5,583 bases of DNA from Nitrospirota bacterium (GTDB taxonomy: Bacteria > Nitrospirota > Thermodesulfovibrionia > Thermodesulfovibrionales > JdFR-86), in NCBI GenBank assembly GCA_030667205.1, contig DAOUWH010000125.1, positions 1 to 5,583 of the forward strand. The letters run 5' to 3'. Shown here in pieces: positions 1 to 5,348 of this stretch. Within the stretch, counting starts at the first letter, position 1. Each line of letters begins with the position of its first letter. The notes under the pieces are model-generated. The model was not told the DNA's origin. It did not search any database and was given only the letters and a program-made list of their open reading frames with translations. Both the position numbers and the translations under genes were made by a program.

Positions 1-1
1 A

Positions 2-343
2 AAGAGCAGTATTGCCGGGATCGCATCGCTTAAGAAGGTTTTTTCGCTTGCGAGGGCGTCAAAAGGGGTATATAGTTTTATTGTTGAAAGCGAGAGAGGG
101 GATGTGCGTTATGTGGACCTGACGTTTCGCCTTTACGGGGGCCGCAGTTCGGAAAAGCTTAAGGCGTACAAGTGTGTGGAGATAGGACGTGAATCGCCGC
201 CCCTTGAGGTTAAATTCATAATGCCCGAGGCCGTCTTCTGGGACGACGAGGACTATTTTACGGGCACGATAGAGGGGCCTGGCGCGGTAACGAAGTTCAA
301 TGACGAGACAGGACTCATATGGAAGGAAAAAACGCTTTATTAG
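2..343 (+). CDS. Unidentified protein, C-terminal 113 residues (5' end outside window)
   Basis: The frame is open from position 2 to the TAG at 341-343, so the gene almost certainly begins before the window. A GTG at 104 could be taken as a start, but sensible coding continues upstream of it (residues such as VYSFIVESERGDV) and no clear ribosome binding site precedes it. I do not recognise the family. The visible part is soluble-looking, with no membrane segment; it has alternating hydrophobic strands and an acidic patch (FWDDEDYFTG) followed by TKFNDETGLIWKE, which suggests a mostly beta fold. It ends 45 bases before the ATPase on the same strand, so the two may be co-transcribed, with the hairpin at 351-375 between them. 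Function unknown. Confidence 0.6.
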   Translation, partial: KSSIAGIASLKKVFSLARASKGVYSFIVESERGDVRYVDLTFRLYGGRSSEKLKAYKCVEIGRESPPLEVKFIMPEAVFWDDEDYFTGTIEGPGAVTKFNDETGLIWKEKTLY

Positions 344-350
344 GACATTG

Positions 351-375
351 TCAGGGCCGCTATTTCATGCCCTGA
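351..375 (+). promoter_or_regulatory. Perfect 7-bp hairpin just before the ATPase ribosome binding site
   Basis: TCAGGGC (351-357) and GCCCTGA (369-375) are perfectly complementary around an 11-base loop. The 3' arm runs directly into the strong Shine-Dalgarno sequence GGGGAGG (376-382) of the gene at 389. There is no T-tract after it, so it is not an ordinary intrinsic terminator. It could be an RNA processing or stability element between co-transcribed genes, or could modulate access to the ribosome binding site. The symmetry is seen directly; the role is inferred. Confidence 0.4.
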
Positions 376-388
376 GGGGAGGTCTGGG

Positions 389-1795
389 ATGCAGGAACTT
401 TTAGGCCAGAAACGGCTTAAGGAACAAGCGGTGACGGAGGAGCAGTTCCAGCGAGCGAGAGAGAGGCAGCGCCTTCACGGAGGCAGGCTGGGCGATAACC
501 TCGTGGCGCTGGGTTATTTGGCGCCCGAGGAACTGGGTACGTTTTTTAGGAGGCACCCGAAGGCCCCGGCGACCGTGAAGGATACGGGACTTGAACTGTC
601 TTTTATCGCGGACCTGATAATGAAGCATATACTTTTTATGGGCGAGTTCAGCCTTACGGACGTATCCGAGGAGGTAAAGCTTTCGGTCCCTGTCGTGGAC
701 GAGGCCATAGAGGTGCTGCGGCGCGATAAATTCGTGGAGGTAAAGGGAGCGGCCGGATATGCCAAAGTGACATACAGGTTCAATATAACGGGACCGGGCC
801 GGAACAGGGCCGCGGATCTCCTGGATGTATGCAGATATGCGGGGCCTGCGCCGGTACTCCTTGAGCAGTACAACAGCATGGTGGAGCTCCAGACCGTAAA
901 GCAAATAATCGTAAGCGAACAGAGCGTCCACAAGGCCTTTGCATATCTCGTGATAAGCGAAAGACAGCTCAGGCGCATAGGCCCCGCGATCAGCTCCGGA
1001 AAGGCGATATTCCTTTACGGTCCCCCGGGAAACGGGAAGACCACGATAGCCGAGACCATGGGCAGGGTCCTTCCGGAGACGGTTTACATACCTTACTCTG
1101 TCCTCGTCGGGGGGCAGATAGTGGCCGTGTTCGATTCCGTAAACCATATCCCCGTGCCGCCCGAAGGAACGGCGAATGCGCTGGACGGCAGATGGCTCCT
1201 CGTAAAAAGGCCCGTGATCATGACCGGCGGGGAGCTCACCCTGAGGATGCTTGACCTGGATTTTAACCCCATCGCGAAATTCTACGAAGCCCCCCTCCAG
1301 ATGAAGGCAAACAACGGGCTCTTTATCGTGGACGATTTCGGCAGACAGCAGATAGACCCGCAGAACCTCCTGAACAGGTGGATTGTGCCGCTTGAGAGGA
1401 GGGCGGACTTCATGACCCTTCATACGGGCATGAAGTTCGAGATACCATTTGACCAGCTCGTCATATTCTCCACCAATATCGAGCCCAGGAAGCTCGTTGA
1501 TGAGGCGTTTCTCAGAAGGATAAGGTATAAGATCAAGGTCGACCACGCTACGGAAGACGAGTACAGGACCATTTTCAAGAAGGTCTGTGAGTCAAACGGC
1601 ATTGAGTTCAGGGCCGGGATGCTCGACTACCTCCTGGACAATTTCTACAAGAGGCTCGGCGTGAAGCTCAACGCCTGCCACCCCAGGGACCTGATAGACC
1701 ACATCATCGACAACGCCCATTACTACAATCACGCCCCGGAACTTACAAAAGAAAAGATAAGCGAAGCCTGGGAGAACTATTTCGTGGAAATGTAG
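389..1795 (+). CDS. AAA+ ATPase with MshEN-like N-terminus and winged-helix-like linker
   Basis: The protein has 468 residues; the ATG at 389 follows GGGGAGG by six bases, a strong start. Residues 4-56 resemble the MshEN/GspE N-terminal domain: a degenerate first motif ending at Q27, a five-residue spacer, then RLGDNLVALGYL (33-44) with L49. Residues about 70-120 look like a winged helix (SLTDVSEEVKLSV, then an EVLRRDKFVEV wing). The AAA+ core has Walker A GPPGNGKTT (211-219), Walker B LFIVDDFG (311-318, D315/D316, Asp in place of the usual catalytic Glu), sensor 1 FSTN (360-363), and arginine-finger-like LVDEAFLRRIR (369-379). A C-terminal helical lid follows. No membrane segment is present, so it is likely cytoplasmic. 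AAA+ proteins remodel protein partners using ATP; the partner here is unknown. It may be co-transcribed with the preceding gene. It is not a GspE/PilB secretion ATPase, because its core is AAA+ of the DnaA/MoxR-like kind. Confidence 0.85.
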   Translation: MQELLGQKRLKEQAVTEEQFQRARERQRLHGGRLGDNLVALGYLAPEELGTFFRRHPKAPATVKDTGLELSFIADLIMKHILFMGEFSLTDVSEEVKLSVPVVDEAIEVLRRDKFVEVKGAAGYAKVTYRFNITGPGRNRAADLLDVCRYAGPAPVLLEQYNSMVELQTVKQIIVSEQSVHKAFAYLVISERQLRRIGPAISSGKAIFLYGPPGNGKTTIAETMGRVLPETVYIPYSVLVGGQIVAVFDSVNHIPVPPEGTANALDGRWLLVKRPVIMTGGELTLRMLDLDFNPIAKFYEAPLQMKANNGLFIVDDFGRQQIDPQNLLNRWIVPLERRADFMTLHTGMKFEIPFDQLVIFSTNIEPRKLVDEAFLRRIRYKIKVDHATEDEYRTIFKKVCESNGIEFRAGMLDYLLDNFYKRLGVKLNACHPRDLIDHIIDNAHYYNHAPELTKEKISEAWENYFVEM

Positions 1796-1995
1796 GAAGG
1801 TTTAAATACGCATATACGGTTTCTGCCGTTCTTCTTGGAATCATACATAGCGGTATCGGCGTTCCTTACAAGGTCCTCGGGCTTTTTGACGCCAGGGTTT
1901 GATACGGCCCTCTCCTTTGCTTCATTAGTAGTTTTGGCGGATGAATTTTTTCGGCTACTCCCGGCGGTTTCAAAAAGTGCATTCGGAGGGTTTTT
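1777..1995 (-). pseudogene. Remnant of a GGDEF diguanylate cyclase (C-terminal end only)
   Basis: Reading the minus strand, residues NPGVKKPEDLVRNAD then TAMYDSKKNGRNRICVF (about 1804-1899) match the conserved end of GGDEF domains (typically a LxxADxAxYxAKxxGRNR pattern). The frame stops at TAG (complement of 1777-1779), inside the 3' end of the convergent ATPase gene. Upstream the frame closes at a TAA (complement of 1996-1998), with no start codon before the conserved block. The GGDEF active-site loop, the preceding strands and the usual TVSIG segment are absent; recognisable homology begins near 1908. GGDEF proteins make c-di-GMP from two GTP, but this piece cannot. It is most likely the tail of a gene lost by deletion or rearrangement before the hydrolase gene. 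The family call is firm; the history is inferred. Confidence 0.75.
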
Positions 1996-2032
1996 TTACG
2001 GGCTTTTAGGGCTACGGTATGGTGCGTGAGAT

Positions 2033-2707
2033 TTAACCTGATTCCTGAGAGGTAAGGTGACCACCGAACCATTCGGTTGCCAGGCGCGCGACCTCTTCCA
2101 GAGTACCGGGTTCCTCGAAAAGATGCGTTGCGCCGGGGACTATCTCCAGCGCTTTTTCCGCCTTGATGAACCCGTATGCCTGCTGGTTAAGCTGAATCAC
2201 GACGTCGTCCAGGCCGCCTACTATCAGGAGGACAGGGGATAGGACTCGCCCGATGGATTCTATCGCGAGGTCCGGGCGTCCTCCGCGGGAGACTACCGCG
2301 CCTATATCGTTGCCGAGTGCCGCGGCCGCCCCGAGTGCCGCGGCCGCTCCCGTGCTGGCGCCGAAATAGCCGACATTGAGATTGCCGGTGCCGAACTTTT
2401 CCGCCTGGGGTTTTTTCTTCAGCCACTGTGTGGTCGCTATCAGGCGCTCTGTAAGCAGGGGGATATTGAAGCGGGTTTCATATACAGTGTCCTCTTCCTC
2501 GGTGAGAAGGTCGAAGAGGAGGGTGCCTATCCCTGCCCCCTGAAGCACCCCTGCCACAAACCTGTTCCGCGAGCTATGCCGGCTTGAGCCGCTTCCGTGG
2601 GCGAATATCACTACGGCTTCTGTCTCTTGGGGCAGGGCGAGGGTCCCTTCGAGCGTGACAGCGTCCGCTTGTATGTGAACCGGCAGCTCCGGATTTTTAT
2701 TTGCCAT
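2033..2707 (-). CDS. Alpha/beta hydrolase, dienelactone hydrolase-like
   Basis: The protein has 224 residues, a usual length for this family. It shows an early oxyanion-side motif FAHGSGSSRHSSRNR (35-49), the nucleophile elbow GASTG (Ser118), SRGGRPDLA (140-148), the acid-bearing loop VGGLDDVV (Asp167) and a C-terminal GATHLFEEPG (His195). The Ser-Asp-His triad is therefore intact. No signal peptide is visible, so it should be cytoplasmic. The substrate is unknown; relatives hydrolyse esters or lactones. The start ATG (complement of 2705-2707) lies inside the end of the phosphoribosyltransferase gene, giving an 11-base overlap, with GAAGG seven bases upstream on the coding strand. This implies translational coupling. 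Proteins of this subtype are often fused to, or encoded beside, the same phosphoribosyltransferase, so the two probably act in one pathway that is not established. Confidence 0.85.
   Translation of the reverse strand: MANKNPELPVHIQADAVTLEGTLALPQETEAVVIFAHGSGSSRHSSRNRFVAGVLQGAGIGTLLFDLLTEEEDTVYETRFNIPLLTERLIATTQWLKKKPQAEKFGTGNLNVGYFGASTGAAAALGAAAALGNDIGAVVSRGGRPDLAIESIGRVLSPVLLIVGGLDDVVIQLNQQAYGFIKAEKALEIVPGATHLFEEPGTLEEVARLATEWFGGHLTSQESG
2313..2347. repeat. Two 17-base identical copies, 18-base period, inside the hydrolase gene
   Basis: The 17-base unit ccgagtgccgcggccgc occurs at 2313-2329 and again at 2331-2347. On the coding strand it encodes two successive AAAALG units (residues 120-131), in the helix that follows the nucleophile Ser118. 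Each copy carries GCGGCCGC. The protein length here seems normal for the family, so this may be codon coincidence in an alanine-rich helix rather than a recent duplication. Such a repeat could in principle gain or lose six residues by slippage. Confidence 0.6.
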
Positions 2708-3353
2708 GCTGAGCCCTTCTGAGCATCTCCACCACTTCGTCGTCGGAGACCTGTGTGAAGTCCTCGTAGTAGCCCCCTACGGCCATGAAGCCCGGCGGTG
2801 TCTGGAGGCATATCCACTCATCGACCATCGTGCCTATGGACTCCTCGGCCTCGACCGGGGCGACAGGAAGGGCCACGACGAGCCTTTTGATTTTTTCCTC
2901 TTTCAGGGCCGCTATGGCCGCCTTCATGGTGGCCCCTGTGGCTACGCCGTCGTCCACGAGTATGACGGTCTTCCCCTCAAGCGGGAGGATGCCCTTGCCG
3001 CCGCGGTAGAGGTCTTTCCGCCGGGCTATCTCGTCCTTCTGGTTTGCGGTCTCCTCTTTTATGTATTTGTCGGAGACCCTGCTGGTGGATATGACGTTTT
3101 CGTTCAGCACGACCGCGCCTGTCTCGGCCACGGCGCCTATGGCCAGCTCGGGCTGGCCGGGGAAGCCGATCTTTCTTACTATGATAATATCGAGGCGGCA
3201 GTTAAGGCGCTTTGCTATCTCGAAGCCGTTCACTACCCCGCCCCTCGGAAGGGCAAGCACTACGACGTCGTCCCTGCCGGCGTAGTGCCCGAGCTTCTCG
3301 GCGACCAGCGCGCCGGCCTCTGTTCTGTCTCTGAATATCATGGTATCGGACAT
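2697..3353 (-). CDS. Type I phosphoribosyltransferase family protein
   Basis: The protein has 218 residues. The PRPP-binding loop VILVDDGVATGAT is at 130-142, with the paired acidic residues D134-D135. Upstream are ALPRGGVVNGFEIA (34-47) and RKIGFPGQPELAIGAVAE (60-77), and near the end YYEDFTQVSDDEVVEML, all hallmarks of the subfamily linked to dienelactone-type hydrolases. Type I enzymes transfer between PRPP and a base or other acceptor; the acceptor for this subfamily is not known. The start ATG (complement of 3351-3353) is supported by GGAG seven bases upstream on the coding strand (complement of 3361-3364). A second Met at residue 5 lacks such a site. It is the first gene of a minus-strand pair with the hydrolase, divergent from the polysaccharide export operon. 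No membrane or signal sequence is seen. Confidence 0.87.
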   Translation of the reverse strand: MSDTMIFRDRTEAGALVAEKLGHYAGRDDVVVLALPRGGVVNGFEIAKRLNCRLDIIIVRKIGFPGQPELAIGAVAETGAVVLNENVISTSRVSDKYIKEETANQKDEIARRKDLYRGGKGILPLEGKTVILVDDGVATGATMKAAIAALKEEKIKRLVVALPVAPVEAEESIGTMVDEWICLQTPPGFMAVGGYYEDFTQVSDDEVVEMLRRAQHGK

Positions 3354-3503
3354 TTTTCCGCTCCAGCGTTGCAGTTGATGTAAGCCCTGTTCTTAAGCCG
3401 AGTATCTCGCGTATCTAAGTTAAAGAGTAGCGCAAAACCGTGCCCCTCGCAATCATTAAAACGAAACCCCTTATGGCCTCCCCGTTTTGACTGCATGTCG
3501 GGT

Positions 3504-3521
3504 GATTTTACGGCTAAAATC
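3504..3521. promoter_or_regulatory. Perfect palindrome GATTTTA-CGGC-TAAAATC, possible operator
   Basis: Seven bases on each side (3504-3510 and 3515-3521) are perfectly complementary around the tetranucleotide CGGC. The arms are AT-rich and no T-tract follows, so a terminator is unlikely. The position, about 43 bases upstream of the proposed -10 element of the export operon and between two divergent genes, fits a protein-binding site. As RNA it could form only a weak hairpin. No regulator can be named. Confidence 0.35.
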
Positions 3522-3525
3522 CGCG

Positions 3526-3559
3526 CCATAGAGCGTAAGTTGCAAAAGTTATGCTATGG
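3526..3559. promoter_or_regulatory. Imperfect 11-bp dyad overlapping the proposed -35 element
   Basis: CCATAG (3526-3531) pairs with CTATGG (3554-3559). After a two-base bulge, CGTAA (3534-3538) pairs with TTATG (3549-3553), with one G-T pair. The 10-base centre gttgcaaaag contains the proposed -35 hexamer TTGCAA. A repressor bound here would cover the promoter, so an operator is the simplest reading. Its upstream neighbour at 3504-3521 may belong to the same control region. Confidence 0.35.
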
Positions 3560-3569
3560 AAAGTATAGT
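3540..3569 (+). promoter_or_regulatory. Candidate sigma-70 type promoter for the export operon
   Basis: TTGCAA (3540-3545, 4 of 6 matches to TTGACA) and TATAGT (3564-3569, 5 of 6 matches to TATAAT) are separated by 18 bases. Transcription starting near 3576 would give a leader of roughly 160 bases before the permease start at 3739. The elements lie in the AT-rich part of the gap. The match is decent but unproven; TATATA/TATAAA near 3658-3666 is a weaker alternative -10 with no good -35. Confidence 0.4.
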
Positions 3570-3668
3570 AAGTATGGTGGAAAAATGAGGCATGAAATCT
3601 CTATTAAATGGATATGCTTAACCCATAAAACAAAGGTAACTCAATGGATTTAAGGCCATATATAAAGA

Positions 3669-3736
3669 AGGACGGGATTAGCAGTTGCGGGCAATTGTGT
3701 GCCGCCGTCCTGGCTAAATAAGGACAGGGAGCCGGG
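3669..3736 (+). promoter_or_regulatory. Structured 5' leader with competing helices near the permease ribosome binding site
   Basis: AGGACGG (3669-3675) can pair perfectly with CCGTCCT (3705-3711), enclosing a smaller stem GCGG(G)CA/TGCCGC (3687-3693 with 3700-3705). CCTGGCT (3709-3715) can instead pair with AGCCGGG (3730-3736, one G-U), which takes in the last two bases of the Shine-Dalgarno GGGAG (3727-3731). A third option pairs GTCCT (3707-3711) with AGGAC (3721-3725). All three compete for 3709-3711, so the first and second are mutually exclusive. This resembles an attenuator or riboswitch expression platform, but no known aptamer was recognised. Confidence 0.3.
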
Positions 3737-3738
3737 AT

Positions 3739-4500
3739 ATGATAACAAGACATTACATAGACTTCATTGTGGTCCTTACCCAGAAGGAAATGAAGGTGAG
3801 ATACAAGAGCAGTGTCCTCGGCTACTTCTGGTCGATAGCACATCCTCTTGCCTTTGCCCTGATCTTTTTCATCGCCTTCAAGATAATAATGAAGATACAG
3901 ATGGAAAACTACGCCCTGTTTCTGATAACGGGGCTGTTCCCGTGGCAGTGGCTTGCCAACTCCGTGAATGTATCACCCATGGTCTTCATAGGCAACGCGT
4001 CTATGGTCAAGAAGGTGAATTTCTCGCGTAGCGCCCTCCCGCTTGTGACAGTCCTTCAGGACGGCATTCACTTCGTCCTGTCCATACCTGTTATAGTCCT
4101 GTTTATGTTTGTCTACCACAAGTCCCCTTCATTGTCATGGCTTTACGGTATCCCTATTCTGATGGGTGTGCAGTTCATGATGACCTACGGCGTCTGCCTC
4201 GTCGTCTCCACAATAAATCCCTTTTTCAGGGATATGGAACGGCTGGTCAGCCTCTTCATTATGTTCATGTTTTATCTCACCCCCATCATATATCCCGAAA
4301 GTATGGTGCCTGAGAGGTATAAGTACCTGCTAAACCTCAACCCCGTTGCGCCCCTGATGATAAGCTGGAGGAATCTTTTCCTGGACGGCACGCTTGACGC
4401 AGGACTTTTGACAATAAGCATTTCCTATAGTGTCGCTACTTTTGCATTCGGCTACGCCGTATACAAAAGACTCTCCTGGAAGCTGGCCGAGGTCTTATGA
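3739..4500 (+). CDS. wzm: ABC-2 type polysaccharide export permease (Wzm/TagG-like)
   Basis: This is the membrane half of an ABC exporter that moves lipid-linked polysaccharide across the inner membrane. The 253-residue length is typical. The N-terminus carries the family's amphipathic segment KEMKVRYKSSVLGYFWSI (16-33) followed by HP. About six membrane segments are visible, near residues 36-52, 58-76, 103-125, 136-158, 168-185 and 221-242. The characteristic INPFFRDMERLV (159-170) and YLTPIIYPESMVP (179-191) precede and follow the fifth, and LNPVAPLMISWRNLF comes next. ATG at 3739 has GGGAG seven bases upstream. The stop overlaps the start of the ATPase gene (ATGA, 4497-4500), as expected for a coupled pair. 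Cargo (O-antigen, capsule or other glycan) cannot be told from this protein alone; the symbol is by family. Confidence 0.9.
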   Translation: MITRHYIDFIVVLTQKEMKVRYKSSVLGYFWSIAHPLAFALIFFIAFKIIMKIQMENYALFLITGLFPWQWLANSVNVSPMVFIGNASMVKKVNFSRSALPLVTVLQDGIHFVLSIPVIVLFMFVYHKSPSLSWLYGIPILMGVQFMMTYGVCLVVSTINPFFRDMERLVSLFIMFMFYLTPIIYPESMVPERYKYLLNLNPVAPLMISWRNLFLDGTLDAGLLTISISYSVATFAFGYAVYKRLSWKLAEVL

Positions 4501-5276
4501 GCGAGCCTGCTGTCATTTTTGATAACATAAGCAAAAGTTACCCGATGTATCATCACTTCACCGGCGGGATTAAAAACTTTCTCTTTCATCTCCCGAAGGC
4601 CCTGAAGTCCCTGAGAGGTTCAAGATATGAGGCACTGAGGGACATATCATTCGAGGTTCGTAAGGGAGAGGCCCTTGGCATAATAGGCAAAAACGGGGCG
4701 GGCAAGAGCACAACGCTTGGACTCATCGCGGGGGTATTGAAGCCGACAAAGGGAAGCATTGTTGTAAGGGGCAGGACACTGCCGCTCCTTGAGCTTGGCG
4801 GAGGTTTTCACCCGGAGCTTACCGGAAGGGAAAACATCATGCTTAACGGGGTCCTCCTTGGGCTTCTGCGGGCAGAGGTAAGAAAGAAGATGGACGAAAT
4901 AATCGAGTTCTCCGGAATCAGCGAGTTCATGGACCAGCCCATAAGGACCTATTCTTCGGGCATGCTCGCGAGGCTCGGTTTCTCCGTGATTGCGCACCTT
5001 GACCCGGAGATACTGCTCATCGACGAGATACTTGCCGTGGGCGACCTGGAATTTCAGCAGAAATGTATTGAGAAGATGATGGACTTTAAAAGAAACGATG
5101 TTACGATTGTTTTTGTCTCGCACTCGATGGGAGCCGTGGAGATGCTGTGCGACAGGGTGGTGTGGATCGATGATAATGCAATAAGGATGTCGGGAAATAC
5201 GAAAGAGGTCGTCAAAGAGTTCGAAAAAGCCGAACGTAACGCTGAACTGTTAAGATATGTTAAGGGAAATCTTTAA
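4497..5276 (+). CDS. wzt: ABC polysaccharide export ATP-binding protein (Wzt/TagH-like, short form)
   Basis: This is the nucleotide-binding partner of the permease just upstream, with which it overlaps by four bases. The 259 residues include an N-terminal segment typical of Wzt (YPMYHHFTGGIKNFLF, 15-30), Walker A GKNGAGKST (64-72), the family-specific ELGGGFHPELTGREN (99-113), a signature YSSGM (152-156, in place of LSGGQ and normal for this family), Walker B ILLIDE (172-177), D-loop AVGD (180-183) and switch His209 in FVSHS. The sequence ends about 50 residues after the switch His, so the C-terminal carbohydrate-binding domain of longer Wzt proteins is missing. Export therefore probably does not depend on recognition of a terminal cap on the glycan by this subunit. 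It should be a cytoplasmic protein bound to the permease dimer. The symbol is by family; KpsT/TagH-like is the alternative name. Confidence 0.9.
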   Translation: MSEPAVIFDNISKSYPMYHHFTGGIKNFLFHLPKALKSLRGSRYEALRDISFEVRKGEALGIIGKNGAGKSTTLGLIAGVLKPTKGSIVVRGRTLPLLELGGGFHPELTGRENIMLNGVLLGLLRAEVRKKMDEIIEFSGISEFMDQPIRTYSSGMLARLGFSVIAHLDPEILLIDEILAVGDLEFQQKCIEKMMDFKRNDVTIVFVSHSMGAVEMLCDRVVWIDDNAIRMSGNTKEVVKEFEKAERNAELLRYVKGNL

Positions 5277-5293
5277 AGAAGGGGAAAGACATA

Positions 5294-5347
5294 ATGTCGA
5301 TGGAGGACATTAAAATGATATGTAACATAACAGAGGCTATGCATTAG
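5294..5347 (+). CDS. Possible 17-codon ORF between the ABC ATPase and the glycosyltransferase
   Basis: ATG at 5294 is preceded by AAGGGG (5279-5284) at a nine-base spacing, a better ribosome binding site than that of the next gene. The frame reads MSMEDIKMICNITEAMH and stops at TAG 5345-5347, one base before the ATG of the glycosyltransferase at 5349. It may be a short coupling ORF that delivers ribosomes to the next start, or a chance frame. The peptide has no recognised homology, and expression is not shown by the sequence. Confidence 0.3.
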   Translation: MSMEDIKMICNITEAMH

Positions 5348-5348
5348 C

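Larger units (their letters stand above)
3354..3738. other. Divergent intergenic region with several dyads and a likely promoter
   Basis: This 385-base stretch separates the minus-strand phosphoribosyltransferase gene from the plus-strand export operon and should hold promoters for both. I see no real gene, only short chance-like frames. The part from about 3530 to 3670 is visibly AT-richer than the genes. Inverted repeats lie at 3456-3490 (TTAAAACG with CGTTTTGA, one G-T pair, 19-base loop), 3504-3521 and 3526-3559; further pairing segments lie at 3669-3736. A 22-codon frame with a weak ribosome binding site runs 3585-3653. I could not find a convincing minus-strand promoter; TTGCGA with TACTCT 17 bases later, upstream of 3420, is poor. 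No JUMPstart/ops-like element was recognised. Confidence 0.6.

Noticed and set aside
401..1546. Long minus-strand open frame (381 codons) antisense to the ATPase
   Set aside because: Its translation shows no domain, is biased by codon structure of the opposite strand, and lies wholly inside a gene with clear AAA+ motifs.
1958..1997. Possible intrinsic terminator: weak stem (1958-1963 with 1984-1988) before a T7 run
   Set aside because: Only about five pairs with a bulge and a 20-base loop; the T7 run is suggestive but the stem is too weak to call.
1835..2029. 64-codon plus-strand frame in the gap after the ATPase
   Set aside because: It is the antisense shadow of the GGDEF remnant and its upstream debris; no ribosome binding site and no known motif.
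1866..2072. Minus-strand 68-codon frame starting inside the hydrolase gene
   Set aside because: It is out of frame with both the hydrolase and the GGDEF remnant and shows no conserved pattern.
2706..3383. Long plus-strand open frame antisense to the phosphoribosyltransferase
   Set aside because: The minus strand carries an intact PRPP motif and family hallmarks; the plus frame has no recognisable feature.
3487..3520. TTGACT at 3487 as a -35 element
   Set aside because: The only TATAAT-like hexamer downstream (TAAAAT) is 22 bases away, too far, and no acceptable -10 occurs at 16-18 bases.
3338..3529. 63-codon minus-strand frame upstream of the phosphoribosyltransferase
   Set aside because: It overlaps the phosphoribosyltransferase start region, lacks a good ribosome binding site and resembles nothing known.
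3585..3653. 22-codon plus-strand ORF in the leader of the permease as a gene
   Set aside because: Only a poor ribosome binding site and no homology; kept only as part of a leader-control hypothesis.
3570..3738. GEMM (c-di-GMP) riboswitch or JUMPstart/ops element in the leader of the export operon
   Set aside because: The conserved core bases of GEMM and the ops sequence GGCGGTAG were looked for and not found.
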